From Cylindrospermum sp. NIES-4074 (lineage in GTDB: Bacteria > Cyanobacteriota > Cyanobacteriia > Cyanobacteriales > Nostocaceae): 64,000 nt of DNA. The first letter of the stretch is position 1. Each line of letters opens with the position of its first letter. A model generated the notes under the pieces. The model had not been told where the DNA came from and did no database searches. It saw only the letters and a list, made by a program, of their open reading frames with translations. Below, one piece after another: positions 44,977 through 53,752 of this stretch. The position numbers and the translations under genes were made by a program. The DNA lies in NCBI GenBank assembly GCA_003994795.1, contig AP018269.1, forward strand, positions 3,897,677-3,961,676, in the 5' to 3' direction.

Positions 44977-45987
44977 TTATCGGCTCAAAAATGTGCTAAA
45001 TTTATTTCTAACCGATTCAATTTTATAATTAAACTTAACTATGAAATAATCGAATCTGCGCGACATTATTTTGGGCAATTGTTTAATAAAATGGACAAAG
45101 AAATAGGGATTATTTACCATTGCAGATAGTATTTTGGGAAATTTACCGCCCCTAATAGCATCAACGACACGAAAATATGGTCTAGTTTTCTCTAGTATAG
45201 CTAGACGTTTAGATAAAGCATCGAATAGTTGAGGATTATTTTTCACAAATTCTTGTTGCAGAAAATATCGACTAGCTCTGCAATATTGATCGAGTCGTTG
45301 GACTTGGTTTTTAGTAACTAAAGAACCTAAACGGGAACGGTAGAAATAATAGGCTTTTGGTGTCAATATAAATTTAGCCCCATAGCCCAAGCATTTTAGG
45401 TAAAACCAAAAATCTTGTCCGAGTCTAATATTCTCCTCATACTCAATCCCATGCTTAACTAAGAATTCACGTTTAAGCAGAGGCTTTGTTAAACCAAGAG
45501 TCAACCCACCTTGCCCCGGCACATCAGTGGCTACAAAGTACAGAATATCGATTTTCATAATTTGATCAATTTTCTCCCTACTATCACTCAGTAAGGTACT
45601 CCAAGGTAATTTATCACCATCTTTGATGTAATAGACATCATCTGCGACCATATCCGCATTTTCGCTATTTGCTATCATCAAAAGTGTTTCTAACCTTTCT
45701 GGAGCGTACCAATCATCTGAATCAAGGACAGCTATCCATTTGCCTTTAGCTTGCCTGATGGCAAGATTACGTGCTACAGACACTCCCATATTTTCCTGAT
45801 TAGCTATAACTTTGAGCCGCTTGTCAGTAAAACTTTTAACTACTGCTAAGGTTTTATCTGTTGAAGCATCATCAACAACAATCACTTCGATATTATTAAG
45901 AGTTTGTCGTAAAGCTGACTCTATTGCTTGTGCAATATATGCTTCAGTGTTGTAAGCAGGAATAATGACTGATATTTCTGGATACAA
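44977..45987 (-). CDS. Glycosyltransferase family 2
   Basis: The 336-residue product is an inverting GT-A transferase. N-terminus ISVIIPAYNTEAYIAQAIESAL, nucleotide-binding VIVVDDASTDKTL, and the DXD-type VLDSDDW near residue 92 are all present. The C-terminal third is basic with FYLKCLGYGAKFI and may bind membrane. The sugar is unknown. A MITE-like element ends 36 bases upstream of its ATG, separating it from the initiating transferase gene, so its transcription could be affected by that element. Confidence 0.94.
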   Translation of the reverse strand: MYPEISVIIPAYNTEAYIAQAIESALRQTLNNIEVIVVDDASTDKTLAVVKSFTDKRLKVIANQENMGVSVARNLAIRQAKGKWIAVLDSDDWYAPERLETLLMIANSENADMVADDVYYIKDGDKLPWSTLLSDSREKIDQIMKIDILYFVATDVPGQGGLTLGLTKPLLKREFLVKHGIEYEENIRLGQDFWFYLKCLGYGAKFILTPKAYYFYRSRLGSLVTKNQVQRLDQYCRASRYFLQQEFVKNNPQLFDALSKRLAILEKTRPYFRVVDAIRGGKFPKILSAMVNNPYFFVHFIKQLPKIMSRRFDYFIVKFNYKIESVRNKFSTFLSR

Positions 45988-46023
45988 TTTTCTCTCCCTC
46001 CTTACTCACTAACTCTATCTAAT

Positions 46024-46158
46024 TAACTAGAGGTGCGTAAATAAATATAAGATAGTTTGTCATTGCGTTCGCGCAGGCATTAGGGATTGCTACCCTGCGG
46101 TAACACTCCGCGAACACAACCTTCGCAATAACATTTTATATTTAATTGCACCTAGCTA
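46024..46158. mobile_element. MITE-like element of about 135 bp inside the polysaccharide cluster
   Basis: Left end TAACTAGAGGTGC and right end complement TAGCTAGGTGC are imperfect inverted repeats. Similarity continues inward (AAATATAAGAT / AAATATAAAAT, then ...ATTGCG). The centre has GTTCGCG and CGCGAAC facing each other around TAGGGATTGCTACCC. No ORF. It occupies nearly the entire gap between the initiating transferase and GT2 genes, ending six bases before the transferase stop. Confidence 0.65.
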
Positions 46159-46163
46159 CTTAT

Positions 46164-47606
46164 TTAATATGCACCTTCTTTTTTGAGAACTACTTTAACT
46201 GTTCTAAACAAGATTTCAAAATCTAGCCAAATAGACCAATTTTCAATGTAATTCAAATCAAGCTTGATTATTTGTTCAAAATCTAAGATGTCAGAACGGC
46301 CGGAAACTTGCCATAGTCCTGTAACACCAGGTAAAACTTCTTGTCTCAGAAAATGGCGTTCGGAAAATTTGTCTACATCTCTAGTAGGTAAAGGACGAGG
46401 CCCAACTAAACTCATTTCTCCCACCAGAACATTAATAAGTTGTGGTAACTCATCTAAACTATAACGACGGAGAAATTTACCAATTCGTGTAATCCGAGGA
46501 TCATCTTTAATTTTGAAGATAATGCCATCTTTCGCTTCATTTAAAGCTTCTAATTCTTTTTGTAATTTTTCTGCATCAGACCTCATGGTACGAAATTTCC
46601 ATACTTGAAATTTTTTTCCCCGTAAGCCTATGCGGGTTTGCCGATAAAATACTGAACCTGGAGAATCTAGTTTGATAGCTATAGCAATCGCAATATAGAT
46701 GGGAGAAAATAATAACAGTAAACTAGCCGCCAAACAGAAATCTAAAATACGTTTAATCCAAAAATCTTTGCCTGTAATGATGGGGCAATAAAGACTTTGA
46801 CAATTCATTCCTCCTATGCTGTGAGATTTAATTTTTCTGTAAATTGGCGTTGATTCCATTGGGATGAGATGTACCGTTATGCCAAATGCTTGAAATAGCC
46901 AGCATATATATAATCTATTTCTGATAGCATTCCAAGAAATAAAAACTTCTGTAATACTTAGTTGGTTAAGACTCTCCAAAGTTTGCTGACGATGAGTTCT
47001 ATCTAAGGATTCAGCATTGGCTGCACCAAGTATGTTGTAGTAGTTTTCTCTTTTTATGGCACTAAAAATTTGTTCAGCTTCTTCTTCATCTGCAATAATA
47101 AAAACGTTATTAAGACCTAATAATTTTCGCTTGCGAAGATATGTAAGGCTAATTTCAATCAAAAATCTAGAAATGCAAATTAAAGAAGTACTCAACAACC
47201 ACGACAAGACTAAATTTGATTGTGTAATCCCCGCAATATGTTTATAGGCATAACTAACAGATATTATCAAACCATGAGCAAAAGTTAGAGTTTTGATGAT
47301 ATTCAAATAATCACAACGTCTGATACCTGGTTGATAATTCCCTTGAATAGCTAACGCTGCAATTTGAATGAAAATAGTTACTAACAGTGGAAAAGAATCA
47401 CTTGTTCTATTCCAGAGTCCATTCAGGGAACGAGTAGTATAGTATTCAGCTAAACTCCAACCAATTAGCAGAACAGTAAAATCTACTGTGATTAGTGTTA
47501 TTAATCGTAGCCACCATCCTCCCTTCCTGACTTTAGCAAATAGAGGTGCGCGTAAATCTAGAGAAGCTTCACTTAATTGAGTACTTAAAATAGCTTTAGA
47601 TTTCAT
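46164..47606 (-). CDS. Exopolysaccharide polyprenyl glycosylphosphotransferase (WbaP/WcaJ type)
   Basis: The 480-residue product is the likely initiating enzyme of the cluster, moving a hexose-1-phosphate from a UDP-sugar to undecaprenyl phosphate. The N-terminal half has four to five membrane helices and a Rossmann-like middle (NNVFIIADEEEAEQIFSAI). The catalytic half starts KRILDFCLAASLLLLFSP and carries GSVFYRQTRIGLRGKKFQVWKFRTM (in outline), then RRYSLDELPQLINVLVGEMSLVGPRP and PGVTGLWQVSGRSD. All catalytic motifs are present. ATG start at 47606. Confidence 0.95.
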   Translation of the reverse strand: MKSKAILSTQLSEASLDLRAPLFAKVRKGGWWLRLITLITVDFTVLLIGWSLAEYYTTRSLNGLWNRTSDSFPLLVTIFIQIAALAIQGNYQPGIRRCDYLNIIKTLTFAHGLIISVSYAYKHIAGITQSNLVLSWLLSTSLICISRFLIEISLTYLRKRKLLGLNNVFIIADEEEAEQIFSAIKRENYYNILGAANAESLDRTHRQQTLESLNQLSITEVFISWNAIRNRLYICWLFQAFGITVHLIPMESTPIYRKIKSHSIGGMNCQSLYCPIITGKDFWIKRILDFCLAASLLLLFSPIYIAIAIAIKLDSPGSVFYRQTRIGLRGKKFQVWKFRTMRSDAEKLQKELEALNEAKDGIIFKIKDDPRITRIGKFLRRYSLDELPQLINVLVGEMSLVGPRPLPTRDVDKFSERHFLRQEVLPGVTGLWQVSGRSDILDFEQIIKLDLNYIENWSIWLDFEILFRTVKVVLKKEGAY

Positions 47607-47940
47607 AATTTGATGACCCCATTATTGATGTAGTGCTTAGGTGTTGTAAAAAAAACTGACGTGCTTATTCTTAAGTGAAGAATTATTTATGGTAAATCCC
47701 GGAGGTATTATGAAGAAACTTAAGTTAGTCTAGCTACCTCAACATGAGAACATGAAATTAAAAAATGATTGAGGAAATTTCCTATTTTCTCTCTTAGCGT
47801 TATTTGCGTTTCGTTAAAAAAGAAATTATTTTTCCAACTTAGATAATGTGGCTATGTGCTTTAAATTTCCCGATTTTCCGATTTCAATTTTGTAGATTTT
47901 GCAATGCTCTGCTAATCCATAAGCAGACATATTTAATATT
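47607..47940. other. Gap between the beta-helix gene and the initiating transferase gene
   Basis: 334 bases, no gene. A GGAGG followed by a seven-codon ATG...TAG reading frame on the plus strand (47701-47732) is present, but no plus-strand gene follows. The region should hold a promoter for the minus-strand cluster. Confidence 0.4.
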
Positions 47941-49380
47941 TTAGTATTGGTATTCATAGGCCCCAATATCATAAGCAGAACCAGACGGACGAGGATTGCC
48001 TGCAAAATCAGTTTTCAAATACGTCCGCGCATCACCTTTATTGATTGCTGGGCTTGTGGACTGAAGTCTAAAGTCGCCAATTGAGGCATTTACAAAGCGC
48101 GGATCTGCAAAAATATCGTTAGGTCCCTTAATAGCTGAGTTAGTGCTATTGGTATCTGTATTTGCATACACATTGTAGTTGTAAAGGACGCTATTTTTAA
48201 CGCACGGGGTATCAGACCAGTTACTATTAACTTTTTTGCCATAGTAAGCATAGAGAATATTATTTGTAATATAAACCTCACATGAATTATTCGTAAATAT
48301 TTGCCCACTTGTCATCTTTTGACTTTGGTTATTCAAATAAGTCGTATTGTTGGCAATATAGACATAATCACTTAAGTAAGTATGAATGCCAGAGCCACCA
48401 TTATTAAATGAGATGTTGTTCTCAATTAAAGTACGTCCTGTATATGCACCCAATGTTGAGCCGTTCTGAGTATTTCTCGAATCATCGATAATAATGCCAC
48501 TCCCATCTTCGATCTCGCCAGTTCCTATGAAGGGTATATCCTGACGATTGTTGTAGACTTTGTTCATTCTTACGAACATTTTGTATCCTGTGGAGTCATC
48601 AAATCGCCAATTCTGCCATAATGAAATGCCACTATTACCAAAGGGAGAGTACCAGGCATTGTTGTACACTTCATTATTATCGATAGTTACATAGTCAGTT
48701 TGAATTGCTGAAATGCCTGCTCCTCCACAATCATGTATTTTGTTGTAGATAATACGTATGTGATGAGGATGTCCATTACTTCGTCCATCGATACTGATGC
48801 AGTTGCCGCTTGTTAGGGGGTTTGATGTGTTATTCTTCTGACTTAGTGCATAGTCATAGGTGATATTGGCATTGTTCCCGATAATCTCCAGCCCTTTTAT
48901 CTCGATATACGACGCACCATTCTGTATCAAAATTCCATTCCATCCGTTGTGCCGGAGTTTCGGAAAATGCCCAGTATATGCTTTATATGAAATCCATCCC
49001 GTTGAAGTTCCAGTCCGCGTTATTTTAACTACCTGTCCATTAGGGTCAGCATTAGTGTACTCTCCGTTCATGATGAGTACTGTATCCCCAGGATTGGTAA
49101 GATTTGCTGCTTTTTGAATTGTCCTGAAGGGATATGAGGTAGAGAGTCCACTATTGTTATCGCTGCCAGTACCGCTCACATAGTATGTCTTGGAAGTGGT
49201 CTGGCTAATCAGCGTGCTGCTGCGCTGTTTGATTTCTTTTTCTATGGATGGATGACGACTGTTTTGTACTAGAGATGCCGTAATTTTTTCTCCCTGGTAC
49301 AGGCTATGTAATACGTTGGGAAGTGTAAGAGGCGTGCTCAAATTGACGCTATGAATTAGTAGAAAAAAAAGCCCTTTCAT
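47941..49380 (-). CDS. Secreted right-handed parallel beta-helix protein with choice-of-anchor-Q-type end
   Basis: The 479-residue product opens with a signal-like hydrophobic stretch (MKGLFFLLIHSV), then YYVSGTGSDNNSGLSTSYPFRTIQKAANL, a common start of Ser/Asn-rich parallel beta-helix proteins (pectate-lyase-like, DUF1565-type). Repeated coils rich in N, I and V (GLEIIGNNANITYD, IIYNKIHDCGGAGI, YVTIDNNEVYNNA, YIANNTTYLNN) fit a right-handed helix. It ends SPAINKGDA...DFAGNPRP...YDIGAYEY, the usual choice-of-anchor Q tail. It could be a lyase, hydrolase or binding protein for the exopolysaccharide; no catalytic set can be assigned. ATG at 49380 preferred over GTG at 49389. Distal to the transferase gene by 334 bases. 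Confidence 0.88.
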   Translation of the reverse strand: MKGLFFLLIHSVNLSTPLTLPNVLHSLYQGEKITASLVQNSRHPSIEKEIKQRSSTLISQTTSKTYYVSGTGSDNNSGLSTSYPFRTIQKAANLTNPGDTVLIMNGEYTNADPNGQVVKITRTGTSTGWISYKAYTGHFPKLRHNGWNGILIQNGASYIEIKGLEIIGNNANITYDYALSQKNNTSNPLTSGNCISIDGRSNGHPHHIRIIYNKIHDCGGAGISAIQTDYVTIDNNEVYNNAWYSPFGNSGISLWQNWRFDDSTGYKMFVRMNKVYNNRQDIPFIGTGEIEDGSGIIIDDSRNTQNGSTLGAYTGRTLIENNISFNNGGSGIHTYLSDYVYIANNTTYLNNQSQKMTSGQIFTNNSCEVYITNNILYAYYGKKVNSNWSDTPCVKNSVLYNYNVYANTDTNSTNSAIKGPNDIFADPRFVNASIGDFRLQSTSPAINKGDARTYLKTDFAGNPRPSGSAYDIGAYEYQY

Positions 49381-49389
49381 AAGAAACAC

Positions 49390-50071
49390 ACAAAATTATT
49401 CTGTTTGATATTGATAACTGCTATAGCCGCGTAACTTAAAATCACTATACCCACAAAGTGACAATAAAATAGCATCTTCACTTAAGCTTTACTACTTTAG
49501 ATAGTTGCATTTAATTTAAGCGTGTGCAAGCAATCTGAAGAGGGTTATTATTGATGCTTTAAAATTGAGGTTCTGCTACTCCCCTGATGATGGTTTCAGC
49601 AAAAATAAAGCCAAAAATCTTTGCTCTGCCTAGATTTGAGGTTTAAATATCCTAGAGAGGAGGCGATCGCTTTATTTTTTCTCAACCCCAGTTACAGTCA
49701 TGGTTATGGCTGTAAAGGAGAGATATTTTAGAATAAAGTTAGCGGTAGAAACAAAATTGAATGTGTTCTGTCAATCCGTCTAAAGATATAAATAGTTGTA
49801 AGAATAATAATCACAAAATAGAGAAAGTGCGGAAGCTAGCAATTTTCACCCTCCAACTCAATTATCACTGTCAATAAATAGAGCAGTTACATTGCTTACA
49901 GAGGTTCCCTTTTTTGTCGCAGTGACATGAATTTATGGGAATCTACGAAGTTTTTAGTTTTGTTTTGTACAGAAATTTGTGTACACGGTAACTTTTAGAA
50001 GTAGGAGAAATCGCCACATTTTAACTTGGGGCATGAGCAAAGAAAACCAATGCCCTATGCCCCAAGACGAC
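49390..50071. other. 682-base gap without a gene
   Basis: A/T-rich with no convincing ORF; the short frame at 49979-50161 runs into the hairpin and psb32 and is rejected. One HIP1 site lies near 49662. Likely promoter region of the beta-helix gene on the minus strand, but no motif could be fixed. Confidence 0.35.
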
Positions 50072-50097
50072 AAAATCCCTCGTGCTTTAGCCGGGGG
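50072..50097 (-). terminator. Probable intrinsic terminator of psb32
   Basis: Read on the minus strand, CCCCCG...CGAGGG with an inner GC/TTTA/GC hairpin is followed by ATTTT, starting five bases past the psb32 stop. The hairpin also resembles the end hairpins of IS200/IS605 elements, but position and T-run favour a terminator. Confidence 0.5.
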
Positions 50098-50102
50098 TGA
50101 GC

Positions 50103-50840
50103 TTAAGATTCATTCGATGGTTGAACCGCTAGGTAAATGTAGTAAGTCGCCATCGGTATGACGGTAGCAGCAATTAATAACCCTACTACCCAAACAGTGG
50201 CGTTACCTTGGTCGGTTTCTTCGGCTTTTTTAAATGTGCCTTCTACTTGGACAGTTTCAGCTATTTCAGGTGGGCCTGGATCAGGTTTACCAGAAAGGAC
50301 GGTAACTAGGCGATCGCTTGCATCTAGAAATGCCTGATTGTATTTGTTGCCGTTTCGTAATGGCGTGCTTAAAGTATCTGAAGCGACACTTTCGGCGATC
50401 GCATCTGTCAGCAATAATTTGACTTTATCCCCAGTAATAATGGCGGTTCCATTGGTAACTGTGTCAATTACCAATAAAGCTTGATTGGCTTGTGCTTCTG
50501 GGGTGGGAAACCACTTTTCAAACAGTCCCTTGGTGAAAGTTTGCGGTGTTTCTCCATAGTCAAGGCGGCGAATGGTGACAATTCTGACTTCATTGCCGGT
50601 TTGCTTTGCTAAATCCGCGAAGGCGCTGCTAATCTTACCTTCATTTAAACGACTGATGACATCACCTTGATCTACAACCCAGGTACTATTGTCTGCTGGG
50701 AGGTCGGGTATTTGATACACACCTGTAGCAAAAGAGGGTGCAGCAAACAGCGAAGCCGCCATCATCATCACCACCAAGGGTAAAATGAGGCGTATGAGGT
50801 ATCTTTGACTACTGAATAATTGCTTGAGGAGCTGTTTCAT
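50103..50840 (-). CDS. psb32: Psb32-like TPM-domain protein (photosystem II repair)
   Basis: The 245-residue product has a signal-like N-terminus (LIRLILPLVVMMMAASLFAAPSFA), a TPM domain (PADNSTWVVDQGDVISRLNEG, VRIVTIRRLDYGETP, NQALLVIDTVTNGTAIITG) and one C-terminal membrane helix (TVWVVGLLIAATVIPMATYYIYL). This matches the architecture of cyanobacterial Psb32, implicated in protection and repair of photosystem II; location in the thylakoid membrane is inferred. ATG at 50840 is chosen; an upstream in-frame start at 50867 would add nine residues. Monocistronic with a terminator-like hairpin. Confidence 0.88.
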   Translation of the reverse strand: MKQLLKQLFSSQRYLIRLILPLVVMMMAASLFAAPSFATGVYQIPDLPADNSTWVVDQGDVISRLNEGKISSAFADLAKQTGNEVRIVTIRRLDYGETPQTFTKGLFEKWFPTPEAQANQALLVIDTVTNGTAIITGDKVKLLLTDAIAESVASDTLSTPLRNGNKYNQAFLDASDRLVTVLSGKPDPGPPEIAETVQVEGTFKKAEETDQGNATVWVVGLLIAATVIPMATYYIYLAVQPSNES

Positions 50841-51185
50841 GGGATGAATCCTAAGACAGACTTGCAATCAAAATACTACACAACCGATGCCAAAATCACC
50901 TTATTCACGGATTTATCTATCTGGAAGTTTCAGCTATCTTGTCCAGTTTGCTACTGCAACCATGAGTTGCACCTAAAAATCATTCCGCCCCATTTAAGTT
51001 TGACAGGTATTTTCAGGTAAATGAACCACATCTTTTTTGTTTCGCGCATACCGCTAAGGCTGAACCCGCTTTCTTAGACGCAAAAGCACAAAGCAAGGAA
51101 TAGATCAACAAGAGTGTGGTCTAAAATTTGATTTAACATTACTGATTGTGCCAAAATGTACCTAAGTATTTTGGAACCATAAATC
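50841..51185. other. Divergent promoter region between psb32 and the Trp/Ala-tail kinase
   Basis: 345 bases. Two short plus-strand frames without recognisable products overlap here and are not annotated. No operator or hairpin stands out. Confidence 0.4.
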
Positions 51186-52532
51186 ATGGTTTGGCAACCT
51201 GGGCATAAGATACAGGGTGGAAAGTATGTTATTGAGAAAGAACTGGGAGAAGGTGGTTTTGGGATTACTTATCAAGCACAGCACACACTGCTAAACCAGT
51301 TGATGGTAATCAAAACTATCAACGAGAGTCTGCGAAATGACCCAGAATACCCCAAATATGTCAAGCGATTTATTGAAGAAGGACGCAAATTAGAAAAACT
51401 TTCTGAAAAAAAACATCCCAATATTGTTCGTGTCAGGGATTTGTTTACAGAGGGTGAAACATACTGCTTAGTAATGGATTTTGTGGCTGGAGAGAGTTTA
51501 TTCAAACTGGTGCAAAGACGGGGAGCATTACCAGCAGCAACAGCAGTCAAATACATTCAACAAATTGGACAAGCTTTAATCGTAGTACATCAAGCAGGGT
51601 TAGTACATCGGGACGCTCACCCTGGTAACATCATGGTGCAGAAGGATGGTAAAGCAGTGCTGATTGACTTTGGCATTGCTGGAGAAATTTTTCCCGACGA
51701 AGGCTATGTTAACTCTAAGCGTTTTGCCAGCAATTTTGCACCTTATGAGCAAATGAATAAGGGTGGTAATCGTCAGCCAACAATCGATGTTTACACTTTA
51801 GCGGCTTCTTTATATTATGCGGTGACAGGTCAACACCCGGAAACTTCATTTGATTGCAAGCTGTACAATAAGTCTTTAACGCCACCACATAAATATGTTC
51901 CTGATATTAACGAGAAATTAAATTGGGCAATTCTCAAAGGGATGAAGTTAGAAGCAAAAGACCGTCCTCAGTCAATGGAAAAATTTTTGGAATTATTGGA
52001 TAATTTTAATATTGCTGAGGTGGCTAAGTCTAGAAAGATAGAACCACAAAATCGAGAAGAAGCTAATTCTGGAGTTAGGACTACTCCAGTTGTTCCAAAA
52101 ATACCTTCTCACCAGCAAAAGTCAATCCTTGATAATATCCCTTGGGGTAGGTTATCAGGAGTTATTTTAGCTTATTCAGCGATGGGTTTTTTCTCAGCAC
52201 CTTGGGCTTGGGCTTGGGCTTGGGCTTGGGTTTTGTCTGTGGCTTGGACTGTGGCTGGGGCTGGGGCTGGGGCTGAGGCTTTTGTTTGGGCTATGGCTTT
52301 GGCTTGGGCTGTAGCTTTGGCTTGGGCTGGGGCTGGGGCTGGGGCTTTTGTTTGGGCTATGGCTTTGGCTTGGGCTGTGGCTTTGGCTGTGGCTTTGGCT
52401 TTGGCTTTGGAGAAGTTACAAAAGTCCTTTAGCGAATGGCATATATTTCTAATTTTGCTGGGAACTTCTTGGTTAGGGTTAGGCTTAGGTTGGTTAGTTT
52501 ATCAAATATTTCCAATAATTGGACATCGCTAA
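51186..52532 (+). CDS. Ser/Thr protein kinase with a Trp/Ala/Gly-rich repeat membrane tail
   Basis: The 448-residue product has an N-terminal kinase domain (about 10-275): glycine loop GEGGFG, VIK, catalytic loop HRDAHPGN from residue 141 (the usual Lys of HRDxKPxN is His here), DFGIAG, and an APE-like APYEQ. This HRDAHPGN form recurs in a cyanobacterial group. After a linker, residues about 315-415 become an extended hydrophobic region made largely of AW, AGAGA, ALAW and AVAL units, encoded by hexanucleotide-like repeats, then a charged EKLQKSF and a last hydrophobic helix. The tail probably forms several membrane spans; a repeat of about 20 residues (AGAGAFVWAMALAWAVALAW pattern) occurs twice. 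Substrate unknown. Confidence 0.88.
   Translation: MVWQPGHKIQGGKYVIEKELGEGGFGITYQAQHTLLNQLMVIKTINESLRNDPEYPKYVKRFIEEGRKLEKLSEKKHPNIVRVRDLFTEGETYCLVMDFVAGESLFKLVQRRGALPAATAVKYIQQIGQALIVVHQAGLVHRDAHPGNIMVQKDGKAVLIDFGIAGEIFPDEGYVNSKRFASNFAPYEQMNKGGNRQPTIDVYTLAASLYYAVTGQHPETSFDCKLYNKSLTPPHKYVPDINEKLNWAILKGMKLEAKDRPQSMEKFLELLDNFNIAEVAKSRKIEPQNREEANSGVRTTPVVPKIPSHQQKSILDNIPWGRLSGVILAYSAMGFFSAPWAWAWAWAWVLSVAWTVAGAGAGAEAFVWAMALAWAVALAWAGAGAGAFVWAMALAWAVALAVALALALEKLQKSFSEWHIFLILLGTSWLGLGLGWLVYQIFPIIGHR
52199..52412 (+). repeat. Intragenic G/T-rich hexanucleotide-like repeats (GGCTTG, GGCTGG, GGCTTT)
   Basis: The coding sequence for the kinase tail is built from GCTTGG, GCTGGG and GCTTTG units; about 70 bases starting near 52262 are nearly repeated near 52328. 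Period six keeps the reading frame, so unit gain or loss would change tail length without frameshift. Confidence 0.9.
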
Positions 52533-52630
52533 ACTTTTATTTCTACCTCTTAAACCCACAAACCTGCGTATTTTCTCTCGTTTTCTCTAAATGACCTTTG
52601 AGAAACAAAACTCAACAATAATTTTTACTT

Positions 52631-52924
52631 TTATATTCTGTCAGTCCAGTAATTAGGACGACGTTGAAGATGCATAACTGCAACTACTAAAATGCTCTTA
52701 TCCTTAATTGAGTAAACTATTCCATAGGGAAAGCTAGCTATTCGACAACGCCTATTATTTGGAGATAATTGAGGCCATGCTTCTGGAAAATTTTCAATCC
52801 GTTTAAAAGCGTGTTCAACTTCTGTAAGAAAAACATCTCCCATCTCACGGCTGATGTTATCATAGTAAGTAACCGCCTCTTCTAATTCCCGTTTAGCATC
52901 AGGATGAAAATCCAACCCTTTCAT
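52631..52924 (-). CDS. ParE/RelE-superfamily toxin
   Basis: The 97-residue product has FHPDAKRELEEAVTYYDNIS at the N-terminus, VEHAFKRIENFPEAWPQL, and the C-terminal RIASFPYGIVYSIKDKSILVVAVMHLQRRPNYW, the typical ParE-like fold order. Members inhibit gyrase or ribosomes; the target here is not known. Its ATG shares one base with the antitoxin stop (TAATG), so translation is coupled. Confidence 0.93.
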   Translation of the reverse strand: MKGLDFHPDAKRELEEAVTYYDNISREMGDVFLTEVEHAFKRIENFPEAWPQLSPNNRRCRIASFPYGIVYSIKDKSILVVAVMHLQRRPNYWTDRI

Positions 52925-53151
52925 TAACTCCTCGCTCGTAAATCTCTTAATACTTGTTCACCAGGAATCAAAGTAACTTCACCTTGTTCAATAGCTTGAA
53001 GTCTTTGTTCTGCTAACTCTGCCCAAAGTGCGTCTATTTCCTCTTGATTTTGAGCATCGAGACTTTTAAATAAATGTTCAGCTAACATTGCTCTTAACCC
53101 TGGAGGTAAAGACAATGCTGCATGAAAAACTTGATCATAAGTGTTAACCAT
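52924..53151 (-). CDS. Antitoxin of the ParE-type pair (addiction-module family, TIGR02574-like)
   Basis: The 75-residue product reads FHAALSLPPGLRAMLAEHLFKSLD then EEIDALWAELAEQRLQAIEQGEVTLIPGEQVL, as in the family called putative addiction module component. The N-terminal part normally binds DNA or the toxin, and the acidic C-terminal part wraps the toxin. It precedes the toxin gene, the usual order. ATG at 53151 preferred over 53163. Autoregulation of the operon is expected but no operator is identified. Confidence 0.92.
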   Translation of the reverse strand: MVNTYDQVFHAALSLPPGLRAMLAEHLFKSLDAQNQEEIDALWAELAEQRLQAIEQGEVTLIPGEQVLRDLRARS

Positions 53152-53236
53152 AGTTTGTCCCACCTGAGAAGTAGATATTTTTGATTTTAACCTATAACTG
53201 GAAGATTTAGCCTCAAACCAATGTTAATCAATCACT

Positions 53237-53752
53237 TTAATTCTTGTGCCATTCTTCACCACCAGGTAACTGATTAAGATAATCATCCATAATTGCTGGT
53301 AATTGCTTCGCAGAATAAGCATAAGTTAAAGCTAGAAATCTAATTGCTGTGATTAAAATCTGGTTTCTATCTAGCATTGCTGAAAGTTGAGAGCGCGTAT
53401 ATTTTCCATTTAAAATTTCCAAGCTTGCATCAGCTATAGCATCTTCAATAACTTCTTCTTCTATGAAATTTTCCCATTCATCTTGATTGATGTAGTAAGA
53501 TGTTTTATTATCTTTGATGTTTACCTTTTTAATTTCTCGAATAGAATTGCGAATAGAAGCAGCCCAAGAACCTGTTAACCTTTGCTCAACTTGGTTTTTA
53601 ATCAAATGAATCAGCAGAACCTTTAAATAAGATTGGATATTACGTAGAATTGCTTGTTTACTCATGCCCTCTAATTCGTCAACAATTGCCAAGGCATCTG
53701 CATAACGTGCTTCCAAAATACTATTTCTGAGGTCTATTAATTCTTGTGTCAT
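53237..53752 (-). CDS. DUF29-family protein
   Basis: The 171-residue product matches the cyanobacterially expanded DUF29 family: MTQELIDLRNSILEARYADALAIVDELEGMSKQAILRNI, then SYLKVLLIHLIKNQVEQRLTGSWAASIRNSI. Mostly helical, no signal or membrane segment. Function is not established. It lies 85 bases upstream of the toxin-antitoxin pair on the same strand, but I see no basis for assigning it to that module. Confidence 0.88.
   Translation of the reverse strand: MTQELIDLRNSILEARYADALAIVDELEGMSKQAILRNIQSYLKVLLIHLIKNQVEQRLTGSWAASIRNSIREIKKVNIKDNKTSYYINQDEWENFIEEEVIEDAIADASLEILNGKYTRSQLSAMLDRNQILITAIRFLALTYAYSAKQLPAIMDDYLNQLPGGEEWHKN

Noticed and set aside
47701-47732. GGAGG followed by a seven-codon reading frame on the plus strand, like a leader peptide
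   Set aside because: No plus-strand gene follows for over 3 kb, so a leader-peptide role is not supported.
50072-50097. Hairpin resembling an IS200/IS605 end
   Set aside because: Its position just after the psb32 stop and the T-run on that strand favour a terminator; no matching element is beside it.
49979-50161. 60-codon plus-strand ORF
   Set aside because: It overlaps the psb32 gene end and the hairpin that is better read as a terminator.
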